A stretch of DNA of 64,000 bases, from assembly GCF_021601625.1 (NCBI RefSeq), contig NZ_BQHR01000017.1, positions 1-64,000 on the forward strand, in the 5' to 3' direction. The position numbers and the translations under genes are program-made. The DNA is from Pseudomonas paraglycinae. GTDB taxonomy: Bacteria > Pseudomonadota > Gammaproteobacteria > Pseudomonadales > Pseudomonadaceae. This document shows, one piece after another, positions 33,679-44,731 of the stretch (position 1 is its first letter; each line of letters opens with the position of its first letter). The notes beneath the pieces are model-generated. The model was not told the DNA's origin. It ran no database searches and saw nothing but the letters and a program-made list of their open reading frames with translations.

Positions 33679-34779
33679 TTACACGTTGAAGCGGAAGTGC
33701 ATCACGTCGCCATCTTTGACGATGTAATCCTTGCCTTCCAGGCGCCATTTACCGGCTTCCTTGGTGCCCGCTTCGCCCTTGTACTGGATGAAGTCGTTGT
33801 AGGCGATCACTTCGGCGCGGATGAAGCCTTTCTCGAAGTCGGTGTGGATCACGCCAGCGGCTTGCGGTGCAGTGGCACCGACGCGGACGGTCCAGGCGCG
33901 GACTTCTTCGACACCGGCGGTGAAGTAGGTCTGCAGGTGCAGCATTTCGTAGCCGGCGCGGATCACGCGGTTCAGGCCAGGCTCTTCCAGGCCCAGGGCC
34001 TCGAGGAACATGTCTTTCTCTTCACCGTCGTCCAGCTCGGCGATTTCCGCTTCGATCTTGTTGCAGACCGGAACGACCATGGCGCCTTCTTCTTCGGCGA
34101 TGGCCTTGACCACGTCCAGGTGCGGGTTGTTCTCGAAACCGTCTTCAGCGACGTTGGCGATGTACATGACCGGCTTGGTGGTCAGCAGGTGGAAGCCCTT
34201 GATGATCGCTTTTTCGTCGGCGCTCATGTTCTTCATCAGGCTGCGTGCAGGCTTGCCTTCAGTGAAGTGCGGGATCAGTTGCTCGAGCAGGGCCTTCTGG
34301 GCCACTGCGTCCTTGTCACCACCCTTGGCGTTGCGCGCGACTTTCTGCAGTTGCTTCTCGCAGCTGTCGAGGTCGGCGAAGATCAGTTCCAGGTCGATGA
34401 TTTCGATGTCGCGCTTCGGGTCGACGCTATTGGAAACGTGGATCACGTTTTCGTCTTCGAAGCAGCGCACGACGTGAGCGATCGCGTCGGTTTCGCGGAT
34501 GTTGGCCAGGAACTTGTTGCCCAGGCCCTCACCTTTCGACGCGCCGGCAACCAGGCCTGCGATGTCGACGAATTCCATGGTGGTCGGCAGGATGCGCTTT
34601 GGATTGACGATGGCCGCCAGAGCGTCCAGACGCGGATCCGGCATCGGCACGATGCCGCTGTTCGGCTCGATGGTGCAGAAGGGGAAGTTCTCGGCCGCGA
34701 TCCCGGATTTGGTCAGGGCGTTGAACAGGGTGGACTTGCCGACGTTAGGCAGGCCGACGATGCCGCAATTGAATCCCAT
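33679..34779 (-). CDS. ychF: Redox-regulated ATPase YchF
   Basis: 366 residues of the Obg-like YchF/OLA1 family. The G1 loop GLPNVGKST is at about 9-17, and NKIE replaces the GTPase NKxD, consistent with the family's preference for ATP. A coiled coil and a C-terminal TGS domain follow. It associates with ribosomes and in E. coli is a negative factor in stress responses. It lies 22 bases behind pth, the arrangement found in most gammaproteobacteria. Confidence 0.96.
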   Translation of the reverse strand: MGFNCGIVGLPNVGKSTLFNALTKSGIAAENFPFCTIEPNSGIVPMPDPRLDALAAIVNPKRILPTTMEFVDIAGLVAGASKGEGLGNKFLANIRETDAIAHVVRCFEDENVIHVSNSVDPKRDIEIIDLELIFADLDSCEKQLQKVARNAKGGDKDAVAQKALLEQLIPHFTEGKPARSLMKNMSADEKAIIKGFHLLTTKPVMYIANVAEDGFENNPHLDVVKAIAEEEGAMVVPVCNKIEAEIAELDDGEEKDMFLEALGLEEPGLNRVIRAGYEMLHLQTYFTAGVEEVRAWTVRVGATAPQAAGVIHTDFEKGFIRAEVIAYNDFIQYKGEAGTKEAGKWRLEGKDYIVKDGDVMHFRFNV

Positions 34780-34801
34780 GGTGTTTCCCCTCGGATTAGA
34801 G

Positions 34802-35386
34802 TCAGGCCTTCTGGCTGTGCAGGTTTTTCATCGCGCGGTTCCATTCACCGGCGAGGATATCCGGCAGCACGCCGAGGGCAAAGTCGATGCTGGCATCGAG
34901 TTTTTCCTGTTCGGCGCGTGGCGCACGACCCAGGACGAAATTTGAAACCATACTGGCGACGCCCGGGTGGCCGATGCCAAGCCGCAGGCGGTGGAACGTA
35001 TTCTGATTGCCCAATTGCGCAATGATGTCGCGCAACCCGTTGTGACCGCCATGGCCGCCGCCGACTTTGAGTTTGGCGACGCCCGGAGGCAGATCGAGTT
35101 CGTCGTGCGCCACCAGGATTTCTTCAGGCTTGATGCGGAAGAAACCGGCGAGTGCCGCCACGGCCTGGCCGCTGCGGTTCATGTAGGTGGTGGGAATCAG
35201 CAGACGAACATCCTGACCCTGATGCGAGAAGCGCCCGGTCAGGCCGAAATACTTGCGATCGGCCACGAGATTCACGTTCTGTGCGTGGGCGATGCGCTCA
35301 ACAAAAAGGGCCCCTGCGTTATGCCGGGTCTGCTCGTATTCAGCGCCTGGATTTCCCAGGCCAACGATCAGTTTGATGGCAGTCAC
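34802..35386 (-). CDS. pth: Peptidyl-tRNA hydrolase
   Basis: 194 residues. [17 protein letters not shown] at the start contains the catalytic His22 (His20 in E. coli numbering) and the substrate-contacting Asn11; the DELDLPPG and [12 protein letters not shown] segments are family signatures. It releases peptides from dropped-off peptidyl-tRNA. Located between rplY and ychF, as usual. Confidence 0.96.
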
Positions 35387-35557
35387 GATAGGGGCCCTTC
35401 CTTTGAGTGGTGGATAACATCGCCGCGATCAGGGAAGGCGGCGAAAGTGGACGAAAAATGCTCATTTACCATGGATGTAAACTCCGCGTTCCCGCCCGCT
35501 TTCTCGCTACGTTCCAGTCCGCGATGTTACCTGCTCACTCAGGCATGACAGAGTGAA

Positions 35558-36160
35558 TTACTCTGCTGCGCCTTCTTCGGTAGCTTCTGGAGCAACACGT
35601 GGAGCGTGGACGTTGGCAACAGCCTTGTCATCGCCGTGTGCCAGAGCAACGAACTCAACGCCTTTAGGAGCTTTGAGGTCGGACAGGTGAACGATGGTGC
35701 CGATTTCAGCGTTAGCCAGGTCGACTTCGATGAACTCAGGCAGGTCTTTTGGCAGGCAGGAAACTTCGATCTCGGCAACAACGTGCGAGATTTCGCCGCC
35801 TTTCTTCACTGGAGCAGCTTCGTTGATGAAGTGCACAGGAACGATAGCGGTCAGTTTCTGGCCAGCTACAACGCGTACGAAGTCAGCGTGCATCACGTGG
35901 CCTTTGGCCGGGTGACGCTGCAGAGCCTTGATGATCACGTTTTGCTTGGTGCCACCAACGTTCAGTTCGATAACGTGGCTGTAGGCAGCTTCGTTTTCGA
36001 GCAGTTTGGCAACTTCTTTGGCCAGCATGCTGATGGATTCAGGGGCTTTGTCGCCACCGTAAACAACAGCTGGAACCAGGGCGGCGAGACGACGCAGGCG
36101 GCGGCTCGCACCTTTCCCCAGGTCGGAACGCGCTTCAGCATTCAGAGTAAAATCGTTCAT
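35558..36160 (-). CDS. rplY: 50S ribosomal protein bL25, long Ctc form
   Basis: 200 residues: the L25 domain (about 1-95) that binds 5S rRNA plus the C-terminal TL5/Ctc beta domain. It is the general-stress (Ctc) form, about twice as long as E. coli L25. The start is the ATG at 36160 ([20 protein letters not shown]); the longer open frame runs back through the prs terminator and is not real. Confidence 0.95.
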   Translation of the reverse strand: MNDFTLNAEARSDLGKGASRRLRRLAALVPAVVYGGDKAPESISMLAKEVAKLLENEAAYSHVIELNVGGTKQNVIIKALQRHPAKGHVMHADFVRVVAGQKLTAIVPVHFINEAAPVKKGGEISHVVAEIEVSCLPKDLPEFIEVDLANAEIGTIVHLSDLKAPKGVEFVALAHGDDKAVANVHAPRVAPEATEEGAAE

Positions 36161-36224
36161 TTTGTATCTCCAAAATAGCCATGACCGAGTGGCGTTTGCG
36201 ACCAGCGCCGAACACGGTATGGGC

Positions 36225-36262
36225 AAAAAAGCCCCGCCCCGGCAGGAATGCCGGGGCGGGGC
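36225..36262 (-). terminator. Terminator of prs
   Basis: Perfect 14-base stem GCCCCGCCCCGGCA / TGCCGGGGCGGGGC with GGAA loop, followed on the minus strand by TTTTTT. Strong intrinsic terminator between prs and rplY, so rplY has its own promoter. Confidence 0.93.
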
Positions 36263-36301
36263 GCTTTTCGTCAACGAGACATTTCGAGAAGGGCAGGGCC
36301 C

Positions 36302-37243
36302 TTAACGGAACATCGCGCTGATCGATTCTTCATTGCTGATGCGGCGAACCGCTTCGGCAACAACCGGTGCGATATCCAGTTGACGGATACGTGCACAGGC
36401 TTGTGCTGCAGCGGACAGCGGGATGGTGTTAGTGACCACCAGCTCGTCCAGCACGGAATTTTCGATATTCTCGATGGCCCGACCCGACAGCACAGGGTGT
36501 GTGCAGTAGGCGAAGACCTTGGCTGCGCCATGCTCTTTCAGGGCCTTGGCCGCGTGGCACAGAGTGCCGGCGGTATCGACCATGTCATCGACCAGGATGC
36601 AGGTACGCCCTTCGACATCACCGATGATATGCATCACTTCAGAGTGATTGGCTTTCTCACGGCGTTTGTCGATGATCCCGAGATCCACGCCCAGGGATTT
36701 GGCAACGGCACGTGCACGCACGACGCCACCAATGTCCGGGGACACGATCATCAGGTTCTCGAAGCGCTGATCTTCGATGTCATCCACCAGAACCGGGGAG
36801 CCGTAGATGTTATCTACCGGAATATCGAAGAAACCCTGAATCTGGTCAGCATGCAGATCAACCGTGAGAACACGGTCGATGCCGACTACGGTGAGCATGT
36901 CAGCAACGACTTTCGCGCTGATAGCCACACGTGCGGAACGCGGACGGCGATCCTGACGGGCATAACCAAAATAAGGAATAACAGCAGTGATACGAGTAGC
37001 CGAGGAGCGGCGGAAGGCATCAGCCATCACTACCAGTTCCATCAGGTTATCGTTGGTCGGAGCGCAAGTCGGCTGAATAATGAAGACGTCTTTACCACGA
37101 ACGTTTTCATTGATCTCGGCTGTAATTTCGCCGTCGGAAAATTTACCGACAGAGATGTCACCGAGAGGGATATGCAGCTGACGTACGACACGCCGAGCCA
37201 GATCGGGGTTAGCGTTCCCCGTAAAGACCATCATCTTGGACAC
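36302..37243 (-). CDS. prs: Ribose-phosphate pyrophosphokinase
   Basis: 313 residues, the exact usual length. The flexible loop, the [20 protein letters not shown] segment and the PRPP-binding loop [13 protein letters not shown] are clear. It makes PRPP from ribose 5-phosphate and ATP for nucleotide, His and Trp synthesis; two consumers, upp and hpt, lie at 59.8-61.1 kb. The start is the GTG at 37243 ([16 protein letters not shown]), the position conserved in pseudomonads; the longer frame would cross the tRNA-Gln gene. Confidence 0.95.
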   Translation of the reverse strand: MSKMMVFTGNANPDLARRVVRQLHIPLGDISVGKFSDGEITAEINENVRGKDVFIIQPTCAPTNDNLMELVVMADAFRRSSATRITAVIPYFGYARQDRRPRSARVAISAKVVADMLTVVGIDRVLTVDLHADQIQGFFDIPVDNIYGSPVLVDDIEDQRFENLMIVSPDIGGVVRARAVAKSLGVDLGIIDKRREKANHSEVMHIIGDVEGRTCILVDDMVDTAGTLCHAAKALKEHGAAKVFAYCTHPVLSGRAIENIENSVLDELVVTNTIPLSAAAQACARIRQLDIAPVVAEAVRRISNEESISAMFR

Positions 37244-37290
37244 GCGCAGTACCTGAAGGCTGAGGGTATACCTGGATGAGTATAGGAAAA

Positions 37291-37365
37291 TGGCAGGGGC
37301 GGCTGGATTCGAACCAACGCATGGCAGGATCAAAACCTGCTGCCTTACCGCTTGGCGACGCCCCT
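37291..37365 (-). tRNA. tRNA-Gln (TTG)
   Basis: Minus-strand AGGGGCGTCGCCAAGCGGTA ... CGCCCCTGCCA folds as a cloverleaf. The acceptor stem AGGGGCG/CGCCCCT is perfect, the anticodon loop is TTTTGAT, the T-loop GGTTCGAATCC and the CCA end is encoded. Lies between ispE and prs, its conserved site in pseudomonads. Confidence 0.95.
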
Positions 37366-37402
37366 GTATCTGTTGCTTGCAAGTGCCGGGCACTTGGTTC
37401 CT

Positions 37403-38254
37403 TTAGAGCAGACTTTGCAGCTTGCGATGCAACATCGAAACGTTGCTTCCTTTCGCTACAAACCCTGTAAGGGTCTCTGTCAGAAGGGCCGAGACTTTAT
37501 CAGCTTCAGCTTTGCTTGGGAAGCCCCCAAACACACAACTTCCAGTTCCGGTGAGTTTTGCTTCGGTAAAATTACCTAGCAAATTCAATGCGTTACGTAC
37601 TTCTGGATAACGCCTCGAGACCACCGGCAAGCAGTCATTTCGACTGTTTCCCTCGGGAACGGGGCGCACTTTAATGGGCGGCGTGTTACGTGTCAACAAT
37701 GGATCTGAAAAAATTTCTGCCGTACTAACAGAGACTTGCGGAACGAGCACGACGTACCACGGTTCGGCGGGCTCGACCGGGGTCAGTTTCTCGCCGACAC
37801 CTTCGGCGAAAGCTGCGTGGCCACGCACGAACACCGGCACGTCCGCGCCCAGTGTGAGACCCAGTGCAGCCAGGCGATCTTCATCCCAACCCAGTTGCCA
37901 CAAGTGATTGAGGCCGAGCAGGGTGGTGGCCGCGTTCGAACTGCCACCCCCGATGCCGCCGCCCATCGGCAGGATCTTGTCGATCCAGATGTCGATGCCG
38001 AGCGAGCAGCCGGATTGTTCCTGCAGTTTCTTCGCCGCGCGCACGATCAGGTTGCTGTCGTGGGGCACGCCGTCGAATTCGGTGTGCAGGCGAATCACGC
38101 CGTCGTCACGCACGGCGTAGGTAATTTCGTCGCCGTAGTCGAGGAACTGAAAAAGCGTCTGCAACTCGTGATAACCGTCTTCACGGCGACCAAGAATATG
38201 CAGCATCAGGTTGAGTTTGGCCGGCGAGGGCAGCGTCAGGCGTGGAGCGGTCAT
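37403..38254 (-). CDS. ispE: 4-diphosphocytidyl-2-C-methyl-D-erythritol kinase
   Basis: 283 residues of the GHMP kinase fold. [21 protein letters not shown] at the N-terminus and the ATP loop [15 protein letters not shown] (about 95-109) are diagnostic. It phosphorylates CDP-methylerythritol in the non-mevalonate isoprenoid pathway. It overlaps nothing but follows lolB by 3 bases and precedes tRNA-Gln. Confidence 0.96.
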   Translation of the reverse strand: MTAPRLTLPSPAKLNLMLHILGRREDGYHELQTLFQFLDYGDEITYAVRDDGVIRLHTEFDGVPHDSNLIVRAAKKLQEQSGCSLGIDIWIDKILPMGGGIGGGSSNAATTLLGLNHLWQLGWDEDRLAALGLTLGADVPVFVRGHAAFAEGVGEKLTPVEPAEPWYVVLVPQVSVSTAEIFSDPLLTRNTPPIKVRPVPEGNSRNDCLPVVSRRYPEVRNALNLLGNFTEAKLTGTGSCVFGGFPSKAEADKVSALLTETLTGFVAKGSNVSMLHRKLQSLL

Positions 38255-38257
38255 GCG

Positions 38258-38875
38258 TTATTGCCCCAATTTGCGCGGTTGCCAGGTCTTGATCACCAGC
38301 GTCACGTCCAGATCAGTGCCGTGCAGCTTGATCCGCTCGGGCAGCCAGTAACCGTTCTGTTCGGCGTAGCTGAGGTATTCGACCTGCCAGCCATCCTGAT
38401 CCAGATTGGCCAGACGGCTGTTGCCGTCCAGAGTCAGACGGCTTTTGCTGTCCGGTGCCGGGAGGCCGCGAACCCACCAGGCCAGATGCGAGACCGGCAG
38501 TTTCCAGCCCAGTTGTTCTTCGACCAGTGCTTCCGGAGTCGGCGCTTCATAACGGCCCTGATTCGCCACTTCCAGCGACACCGCGCCCGGGCGGCCGGTC
38601 AGTCGAGCGGCGCCACGACCCAGCGGGCCGGACAGACGAATGTCGTAGTAGTCCTGACGTTGCAGCCAGAACAGCGTGCCGCTGCCCGAGTCTTTCGGGG
38701 CGCGGATGCCGATCTTGCCGTCGATCTGCCAGCCGTCGAGGCCGGTCAGGTGTTGTTTGTTCGCGGCCCACTGTGCCGGATTGCCGTGGCCTTCGACCGA
38801 CTCACGGGCGCCGAAGCCCGCACAACCGGCGAGCAGGGCGATGAAGCTGAAAACTATGACGTGGCGCAAAAACAT
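38258..38875 (-). CDS. lolB: Outer-membrane lipoprotein receptor LolB
   Basis: 205 residues with a lipoprotein signal (LLAGC, Cys18). The LolB fold is suggested by [16 protein letters not shown] and [14 protein letters not shown]. LolB receives lipoproteins from LolA and inserts them into the outer membrane. It sits between a TPR lipoprotein and ispE with gaps of 3 bases on both sides, the standard order in pseudomonads. Confidence 0.93.
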   Translation of the reverse strand: MFLRHVIVFSFIALLAGCAGFGARESVEGHGNPAQWAANKQHLTGLDGWQIDGKIGIRAPKDSGSGTLFWLQRQDYYDIRLSGPLGRGAARLTGRPGAVSLEVANQGRYEAPTPEALVEEQLGWKLPVSHLAWWVRGLPAPDSKSRLTLDGNSRLANLDQDGWQVEYLSYAEQNGYWLPERIKLHGTDLDVTLVIKTWQPRKLGQ

Positions 38876-38878
38876 GAG

Positions 38879-40603
38879 TTAAAGAGTCTCGGATCCGGTC
38901 AGGCGCTTGATGGTGCTGCGCAGGATGGTGCTGTCAGGCTGGTCCTTGAGGAACTTGCCCCAGATTTGTTTCGCTTCGCGCTGCTTGCCCTTGGCCCACA
39001 GCACTTCGCCCAGGTGCGCGGCGACTTCGTGATCGGGGAAGCGCTCGAGGGCCTGACGCAGGTATTTCTCGGCGTCTTCCAGATTGCCCATGCGGAAGTT
39101 CACCCAGCCGAGGCTGTCGAGAACCGCCGGGTCTTCCGGGTTGATCTGGTGCGCCTGCTCGATCAGCGCCTTGGCTTCAGCGTAGCGGGTGGTGCGGTCG
39201 GACAGGGTGTAGCCGAGGGCGTTGAGGGCCATGGCGTTGTCCGGATCGCGCTTGATGATCAGGCGCAGGTCTTTTTCCATCTGCGCCAGGTCATTGCGTT
39301 TTTCCGCCTGCATCGCACGGGTGTAAAGCAGATTCAGATCGTCCGGGTATTGCTGCAACGCTTGTTGCAGGACTTTCCAGGCCTTGTCGCCCTGATTGTT
39401 GGCGGACAGGGTTTCGGCTTCGATCAGGTATAACTGGATCGCGTAATCCGGCTGCTCGTCACGCTCGGCGGCCAGTTTGCTCTGGGCTTCGGCGGTCTTG
39501 CCGTTGTTCATCAGAATATCGGCCTGACGCAGCTGCGCCGGCAGATAGTCGTTGCCCGGGCCGACCTGGGCGTACTCGATGAGCGCGCCTTGCGGGTCGT
39601 TGCGTTCTTCGGCAATGCGGCCCAGGTTCAGGTGCGCCGAATCGACATGGCTTTCCCGGGCGATCAGGTCTTCCAGATAGCCCTTGGCCTCGTCCCAGGC
39701 CTTGGCTTCCAGGCAGACCAGCGCCAGGGAATAACGCAGTTCGTCGTCTTCCGGGTATTGCTGAACCAGGGTGGAGAACTCGACCTTGGCGTCGTCCATC
39801 CGGTCCTGTTCCACCAGCATCCGCGCGTAGGTCAGGCGCAGGCGCTTGTCGTCCGGATACTTCTTGATGCTCTTTTGCAGCAGCGGCAGCGCTTCGTCGC
39901 CGCGATTCAGCCCTTGCAGCAGGCGCGCGCGCAGCAGGATCGGGGCGATCTCGCCGTCTTCCGGCGGGTTGTCTTCGAGCAGGGCAAGCGCACCTTTGGT
40001 GTCGCCATCCTGCTGCATCAGCAGGGCCTTGCCGAAAATCAGCTGATTGTTGTTCGGGTGACGCTGCAACAGGCGGTCGAAGCTTTTCATCAGGCCGTTG
40101 CGGGTTTCCTGATCGGTGTCGGCGGCCGACAGCGCGAGGAAGTCGAAATGGGTGTCGCCTTTGCCCTGCAGGACTTTCTCCATATAGACCATCGAGTCGT
40201 CATAACGCCCGGCGCGAGCCAGTTGCACGGCGGCGGCGCGTTGCGCTTCGAGGTCGTCCGGGGCGTTTTTCGCCCAGATCAGCGCGGTATCGAGAGCCGG
40301 CTGATCGGCACCCAGATACTCGGCGATGCGGAACGCACGCTCGGAAACGCCCGGGTCCTGGGTGTTGATGGCCTGGGTCACGTAGTTGTCCAGGGCAATG
40401 TCGAAACGATTGCGCTGGCCAGCGAGCTCGGCGCTCAGCAGGCTGAACACCGTTTCCTGGCTGAACGAGCTGTAAACCTTGGGCTTTTCAGGGGCCGGCG
40501 TGGTGTCTTCGACCGGTGAGGCACCGTCCTGCGAAACGGGGGCCAAGGCCTGGCAGCCGCTGAGGAAGACAAAAGCGAGGAGCAACGCGGAAGATCTATT
40601 CAT
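38879..40603 (-). CDS. TPR-repeat lipoprotein
   Basis: 574 residues. A lipobox LSGC puts the lipidated Cys at 17. The rest is a tandem array of tetratricopeptide repeats, clearest in the C-terminal half (ALNALGYTLSDRTTRYAEAK, AVLDSLGWVNFRMGNLEDAE). Corresponds by position to P. aeruginosa PA4667 upstream of lolB. Exact role unknown; TPR lipoproteins of this kind often scaffold envelope or secretion complexes. First gene of the lolB-ispE operon and divergent from hemA. Confidence 0.88.
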   Translation of the reverse strand: MNRSSALLLAFVFLSGCQALAPVSQDGASPVEDTTPAPEKPKVYSSFSQETVFSLLSAELAGQRNRFDIALDNYVTQAINTQDPGVSERAFRIAEYLGADQPALDTALIWAKNAPDDLEAQRAAAVQLARAGRYDDSMVYMEKVLQGKGDTHFDFLALSAADTDQETRNGLMKSFDRLLQRHPNNNQLIFGKALLMQQDGDTKGALALLEDNPPEDGEIAPILLRARLLQGLNRGDEALPLLQKSIKKYPDDKRLRLTYARMLVEQDRMDDAKVEFSTLVQQYPEDDELRYSLALVCLEAKAWDEAKGYLEDLIARESHVDSAHLNLGRIAEERNDPQGALIEYAQVGPGNDYLPAQLRQADILMNNGKTAEAQSKLAAERDEQPDYAIQLYLIEAETLSANNQGDKAWKVLQQALQQYPDDLNLLYTRAMQAEKRNDLAQMEKDLRLIIKRDPDNAMALNALGYTLSDRTTRYAEAKALIEQAHQINPEDPAVLDSLGWVNFRMGNLEDAEKYLRQALERFPDHEVAAHLGEVLWAKGKQREAKQIWGKFLKDQPDSTILRSTIKRLTGSETL

Positions 40604-40785
40604 ATAGGAAGAGGACGACTAACCTGCGGTCGGATCATCATGACACAAGCCTTCGGCCAAACATAACCGAGTCTCGATTGTGGCCATTATAGGGGCCGAC
40701 AATTGGGACAATAGTCAGCGGTAGTTGTTCTGAATCTGACGAAGTAGGACAATTGCCGGCTTCACGTCACCATCAGCGACCTTGA

Positions 40786-42072
40786 ATGGCCTTCCTTGCA
40801 CTCGGTATCAACCACAAGACTGCTTCAGTAGACGTCCGCGAGCGCGTGGCCTTTACCCCTGAGCAGCTGGTGGAGGCCTTGCAGCAGCTCTGCCGACTCA
40901 CCGACAGCCGCGAAGCTGCGATCCTCTCCACCTGCAATCGCAGTGAGCTGTATATAGAACAGGATCAGCTTTCGGCCGATATCGTGCTGCGCTGGCTGGC
41001 CGACTATCATCATTTAAGCCTCGATGAGCTGCGCGCGAGTGCTTATGTGCATGAGGATGATGCGGCAGTTCGTCACATGATGCGCGTCGCCTCCGGGCTC
41101 GACTCGCTGGTGCTGGGCGAACCGCAGATTCTCGGCCAGATGAAATCGGCCTACGCCGTTGCCCGCGAGGCCGGCACCATCGGGCCGCTGCTCGGGCGAC
41201 TGTTTCAGGCGACCTTCAACGCCGCCAAGCAAGTGCGTACCGACACCGCGATCGGTGAGAACCCGGTGTCCGTGGCGTTTGCCGCCGTTAGCCTGGCCAA
41301 ACAGATTTTCAGCGACTTGCAACGCAGCCAGGCCCTGCTGATCGGCGCCGGCGAGACCATCACCCTGGTCGCCCGTCACCTGCATGAACTGGGGGTCAAG
41401 CGCATCGTGGTCGCCAACCGGACGCTCGAGCGCGCCAGCCTGCTGGCCGAACAGTTCGGTGCCCACGCGGTGTTGCTCTCGGACATCCCGGCCGAACTGG
41501 TGCGCAGCGACATCGTCATCAGTTCTACCGCCAGTCAGTTGCCGATCCTCGGCAAGGGCGCGGTGGAAAGCGCGCTGAAGTTGCGCAAGCACAAGCCGAT
41601 CTTCATGGTCGACATCGCCGTTCCCCGTGACATCGAGCCAGAAGTCGGCGAACTCGACGACGTTTACCTCTATAGCGTCGACGATCTGCACGAAGTGGTC
41701 GCCGAAAACCTCAAGAGCCGTCAGGGTGCAGCGCAGGCGGCTGAAGAGATGGTTTCGGTCGGCGCCGACGATTTCATGGTGCGCCTGCGCGAGCTGGCGG
41801 CGGTCGACGTGCTCAAGGCCTATCGTCAACAGAGCGAACGCCTGCGCGACGAAGAACTGCAAAAGGCCCTGCGCCTGCTGGCCAATGGCGGCAACGCCGA
41901 AGACGTGCTCGGGCAACTGGCCCGTGGCCTGACCAACAAACTCCTGCACGCCCCGAGCGTGCAGTTGAAAAAGCTTTCTGCCGAAGGCCGCCTCGATGCG
42001 CTGGCCATGGCTCAGGAACTCTTTGCCCTCGAGGGCTCACCGGATAGCTTTTCGGATAAAAAACCGCAATGA
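40786..42072 (+). CDS. hemA: Glutamyl-tRNA reductase
   Basis: 428 residues. The nucleophile Cys50 lies in [11 protein letters not shown]; the NADPH domain has [17 protein letters not shown]. It reduces Glu-tRNA to glutamate semialdehyde, the first step of haem synthesis in the C5 pathway; hemH is at 57.3 kb. The stop overlaps the prfA start (ATGA), a conserved hemA-prfA coupling. The 182-base gap in front faces the divergent TPR lipoprotein gene and must hold both promoters. Confidence 0.96.
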   Translation: MAFLALGINHKTASVDVRERVAFTPEQLVEALQQLCRLTDSREAAILSTCNRSELYIEQDQLSADIVLRWLADYHHLSLDELRASAYVHEDDAAVRHMMRVASGLDSLVLGEPQILGQMKSAYAVAREAGTIGPLLGRLFQATFNAAKQVRTDTAIGENPVSVAFAAVSLAKQIFSDLQRSQALLIGAGETITLVARHLHELGVKRIVVANRTLERASLLAEQFGAHAVLLSDIPAELVRSDIVISSTASQLPILGKGAVESALKLRKHKPIFMVDIAVPRDIEPEVGELDDVYLYSVDDLHEVVAENLKSRQGAAQAAEEMVSVGADDFMVRLRELAAVDVLKAYRQQSERLRDEELQKALRLLANGGNAEDVLGQLARGLTNKLLHAPSVQLKKLSAEGRLDALAMAQELFALEGSPDSFSDKKPQ

Positions 42073-43151
42073 AAGCGTCACTGCTCAATAAGCTGGACAT
42101 TCTCCAGGACCGTTTCGAGGAACTGACCGCGCTGCTCGGCGACGGCGAAGTCATTTCCGACCAGACCAAATTCCGCGCCTATTCCAAGGAATACGCCGAA
42201 CTTGAGCCGGTGGTACAAGGCTATAAAAAGCTGCTCGGCGTACAAAGCGATCTTGAAGGCGCGCAGGCGCTGCTCAAGGACAGCGACCCGGACATGCGTG
42301 AAATGGCCGTGGAAGAAGTCCGCGAAGCCAAGGAGTTGCTGATCACGCTGGAATCTGACCTGCAACGCATGTTGCTGCCCAAGGATCCCAACGACGGGCG
42401 CAACGTGTTTCTCGAAATCCGCGCCGGCACCGGTGGCGACGAGGCGGCGATCTTCTCCGGCGACCTGTTCCGCATGTACTCGCGTTACGCCGAACGGCGT
42501 GGCTGGCGCGTGGAGATACTCTCGGAAAACGAAGGCGAACACGGCGGCTATAAAGAAGTCATCGCCCGCATCGAAGGCGACAATGTTTACGGCAAGCTGA
42601 AATTCGAATCCGGCGCGCACCGCGTACAGCGTGTACCCGCCACCGAATCCCAGGGCCGAATCCACACCTCGGCCTGCACCGTGGCGGTATTGCCTGAGCC
42701 GGACGAGCGCGAAGCCATCGAGATCAACCCGGCGGATTTGCGCGTCGACACTTACCGCTCCTCCGGGGCCGGTGGTCAGCACGTCAACACCACCGACTCG
42801 GCGATCCGCATCACCCACATCCCGACCGGCACCGTTGTCGAGTGCCAGGAAGAACGTTCCCAGCACAAGAACCGTGCCCGGGCGATGGCCTGGCTGGCGG
42901 CCAAACTCAACGACCAGCAGACGGCGGCGGCGGCCAACGCCATCGCCAGCGAACGTAAATTGCTGGTGGGTTCCGGTGACCGCTCCGAGCGCATCCGTAC
43001 CTACAACTTTGCCCAGGGCCGGGTCACCGACCACCGCGTCAACCTGACCCTGTATTCCCTCGACGAAATCCTCGCCGGTGGCGTCGAAGCGGTGATCGAG
43101 CCGTTGTTGGCCGAATACCAGGCCGACCAGCTCGCAGCGATAGGTGAGTAA
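42069..43151 (+). CDS. prfA: Peptide chain release factor 1
   Basis: 360 residues. The tripeptide anticodon PAT is at 190-192 (recognises UAA/UAG) and the GGQ motif at 235-237. It terminates translation; its Gln236-equivalent is methylated by PrmC, encoded directly downstream without a gap. Overlaps hemA by 4 bases. Confidence 0.97.
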   Translation: MKASLLNKLDILQDRFEELTALLGDGEVISDQTKFRAYSKEYAELEPVVQGYKKLLGVQSDLEGAQALLKDSDPDMREMAVEEVREAKELLITLESDLQRMLLPKDPNDGRNVFLEIRAGTGGDEAAIFSGDLFRMYSRYAERRGWRVEILSENEGEHGGYKEVIARIEGDNVYGKLKFESGAHRVQRVPATESQGRIHTSACTVAVLPEPDEREAIEINPADLRVDTYRSSGAGGQHVNTTDSAIRITHIPTGTVVECQEERSQHKNRARAMAWLAAKLNDQQTAAAANAIASERKLLVGSGDRSERIRTYNFAQGRVTDHRVNLTLYSLDEILAGGVEAVIEPLLAEYQADQLAAIGE

Positions 43152-43982
43152 ATGACCATCATCGCCAGCCTGTTGCGCGCCGCCGAACTGCCGGACTCGC
43201 CCACCGCGCGTCTGGACGCCGAATTGCTTCTGGCCGCCGCGCTGGGCAAGTCGCGCAGTTTTCTCCACACCTGGCCCGAGCGCATCGTGCCCAGCGAAGC
43301 CGCACTGGTTTTTGCCGAGTACCTGCAACGTCGTCGCAGCGGCGAGCCGGTCGCCTACATTCTGGGTCAGCAGGGTTTCTGGAAGCTGGATCTGGAAGTC
43401 GCGCCGCACACGCTGATCCCGCGCCCGGACACCGAACTGCTGGTGGAAGCCGCACTGGAATTGCTGCCGGCGACCCCGGCCAAAGTTCTCGATCTGGGCA
43501 CCGGCAGCGGGGCGATTGCCCTGGCTCTGGCCAGCGAGCGCCCGGCGTGGAAAGTCACCGCCGTGGATCGCGTGCTGGAAGCGGTGGCCCTGGCCGAACG
43601 CAATCGCCAGCGCCTGCACTTGAACAACGCCACGGTGCTGAGCAGCCACTGGTTCAGCGCCCTCGAAGGCAAGCGTTTCGAGTTGATCATCAGTAACCCG
43701 CCGTACATTCGCGCGGCCGATCCGCATCTGGTGGAAGGCGATGTGCGCTTCGAGCCGGAAAGCGCCTTGGTGGCCGGCATCGACGGGCTCGACGATCTGC
43801 GCCTGATCATCGCCCAGGCGCCGGCCCATCTGGAGGCCGGTGGCTGGCTGATGCTCGAACACGGCTATGATCAAGCCGAAGCCGTGCGCGATCTGCTGCT
43901 GACGCAAGGTTTCGACGAAGTCCACAGCCGCACCGATCTGGGCGGCCATCAACGGATCAGCCTGGGGCGCCTGCCGTGCTGA
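43152..43982 (+). CDS. prmC: Release factor glutamine methyltransferase
   Basis: 276 residues. SAM motif DLGTGSG at 114-120 and NPPY at 182-185, which holds the target glutamine. It methylates the GGQ glutamine of RF1 and RF2. The ATG directly follows the prfA TAA; its end overlaps the next gene. Confidence 0.96.
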   Translation: MTIIASLLRAAELPDSPTARLDAELLLAAALGKSRSFLHTWPERIVPSEAALVFAEYLQRRRSGEPVAYILGQQGFWKLDLEVAPHTLIPRPDTELLVEAALELLPATPAKVLDLGTGSGAIALALASERPAWKVTAVDRVLEAVALAERNRQRLHLNNATVLSSHWFSALEGKRFELIISNPPYIRAADPHLVEGDVRFEPESALVAGIDGLDDLRLIIAQAPAHLEAGGWLMLEHGYDQAEAVRDLLLTQGFDEVHSRTDLGGHQRISLGRLPC

Positions 43983-44731
43983 ATGATCAGGAATTGTTGC
44001 GCTACAGTCGGCAGATCCTGCTGCAACACATCGACATCGATGGCCAGTTGAAGCTCAAGGACAGCCGGGTATTGATCGTCGGCCTCGGCGGTCTCGGCGC
44101 GCCGGTGGCGCTGTACCTGGCGGCGGCGGGTGTTGGTGAATTGCACCTGGCGGATTTCGACACGGTCGACCTGACCAACCTGCAACGCCAGATCATCCAC
44201 GACACCGACAGCGTCGGCATGAGCAAGGTCGACTCGGCGCTCAAGCGCCTGAGCGCGATCAACCCTGAAATCAAACTGATTCCTCATCGTCAGGCGCTGG
44301 ACGAAGATTCTCTCGCCGCAGCCGTGGCGTCGGTGGATCTGGTGCTCGACTGCTCGGACAATTTCTCCACCCGCGAAGCGGTCAACGCCGCTTGCGTGGC
44401 CGCGCGCAAGCCATTGGTCAGCGGCGCGGCGATTCGCCTCGAAGGACAACTTTCGGTGTTCGACCCGCGCAGCGCCGAAAGCCCGTGCTACCACTGCCTG
44501 TACGGTCACGGCAGCGAAGCCGAACTGACTTGCAGCGAAGCGGGTGTGGTCGGGCCGCTGGTCGGTCTGGTCGGCAGCCTGCAAGCGCTGGAAGCCTTGA
44601 AGTTGCTGGCGGGATTCGGCGAGCTGCTGGTGGGGCGTCTGCTGTTGATCGATGCACTGGGCTCGCGATTCCGTGAGCTGCGGGTCAAGCGCGATCCGGG
44701 TTGCAGCGTCTGTGGTTCGCAGCATGCGTGA
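43976..44731 (+). CDS. moeB: MoeB/ThiF-family adenylyltransferase (molybdopterin synthase activating)
   Basis: 251 residues. The ATP loop GLGGLG is at 36-41, and zinc-binding Cys pairs lie at CYHC and CSVC near the C-terminus. It adenylates the C-terminal glycine of MoaD; ThiF-like activity on ThiS is also possible. The start is the GTG at 43976, overlapping the prmC stop by 7 bases. Its own stop overlaps murI by 8 bases. Confidence 0.93.
   Translation: MLNDQELLRYSRQILLQHIDIDGQLKLKDSRVLIVGLGGLGAPVALYLAAAGVGELHLADFDTVDLTNLQRQIIHDTDSVGMSKVDSALKRLSAINPEIKLIPHRQALDEDSLAAAVASVDLVLDCSDNFSTREAVNAACVAARKPLVSGAAIRLEGQLSVFDPRSAESPCYHCLYGHGSEAELTCSEAGVVGPLVGLVGSLQALEALKLLAGFGELLVGRLLLIDALGSRFRELRVKRDPGCSVCGSQHA

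Noticed and set aside
36302-37393. Longer prs start at 37393
   Set aside because: It would translate through the tRNA-Gln gene at 37291-37365; the GTG at 37243 gives the standard 313 residues.
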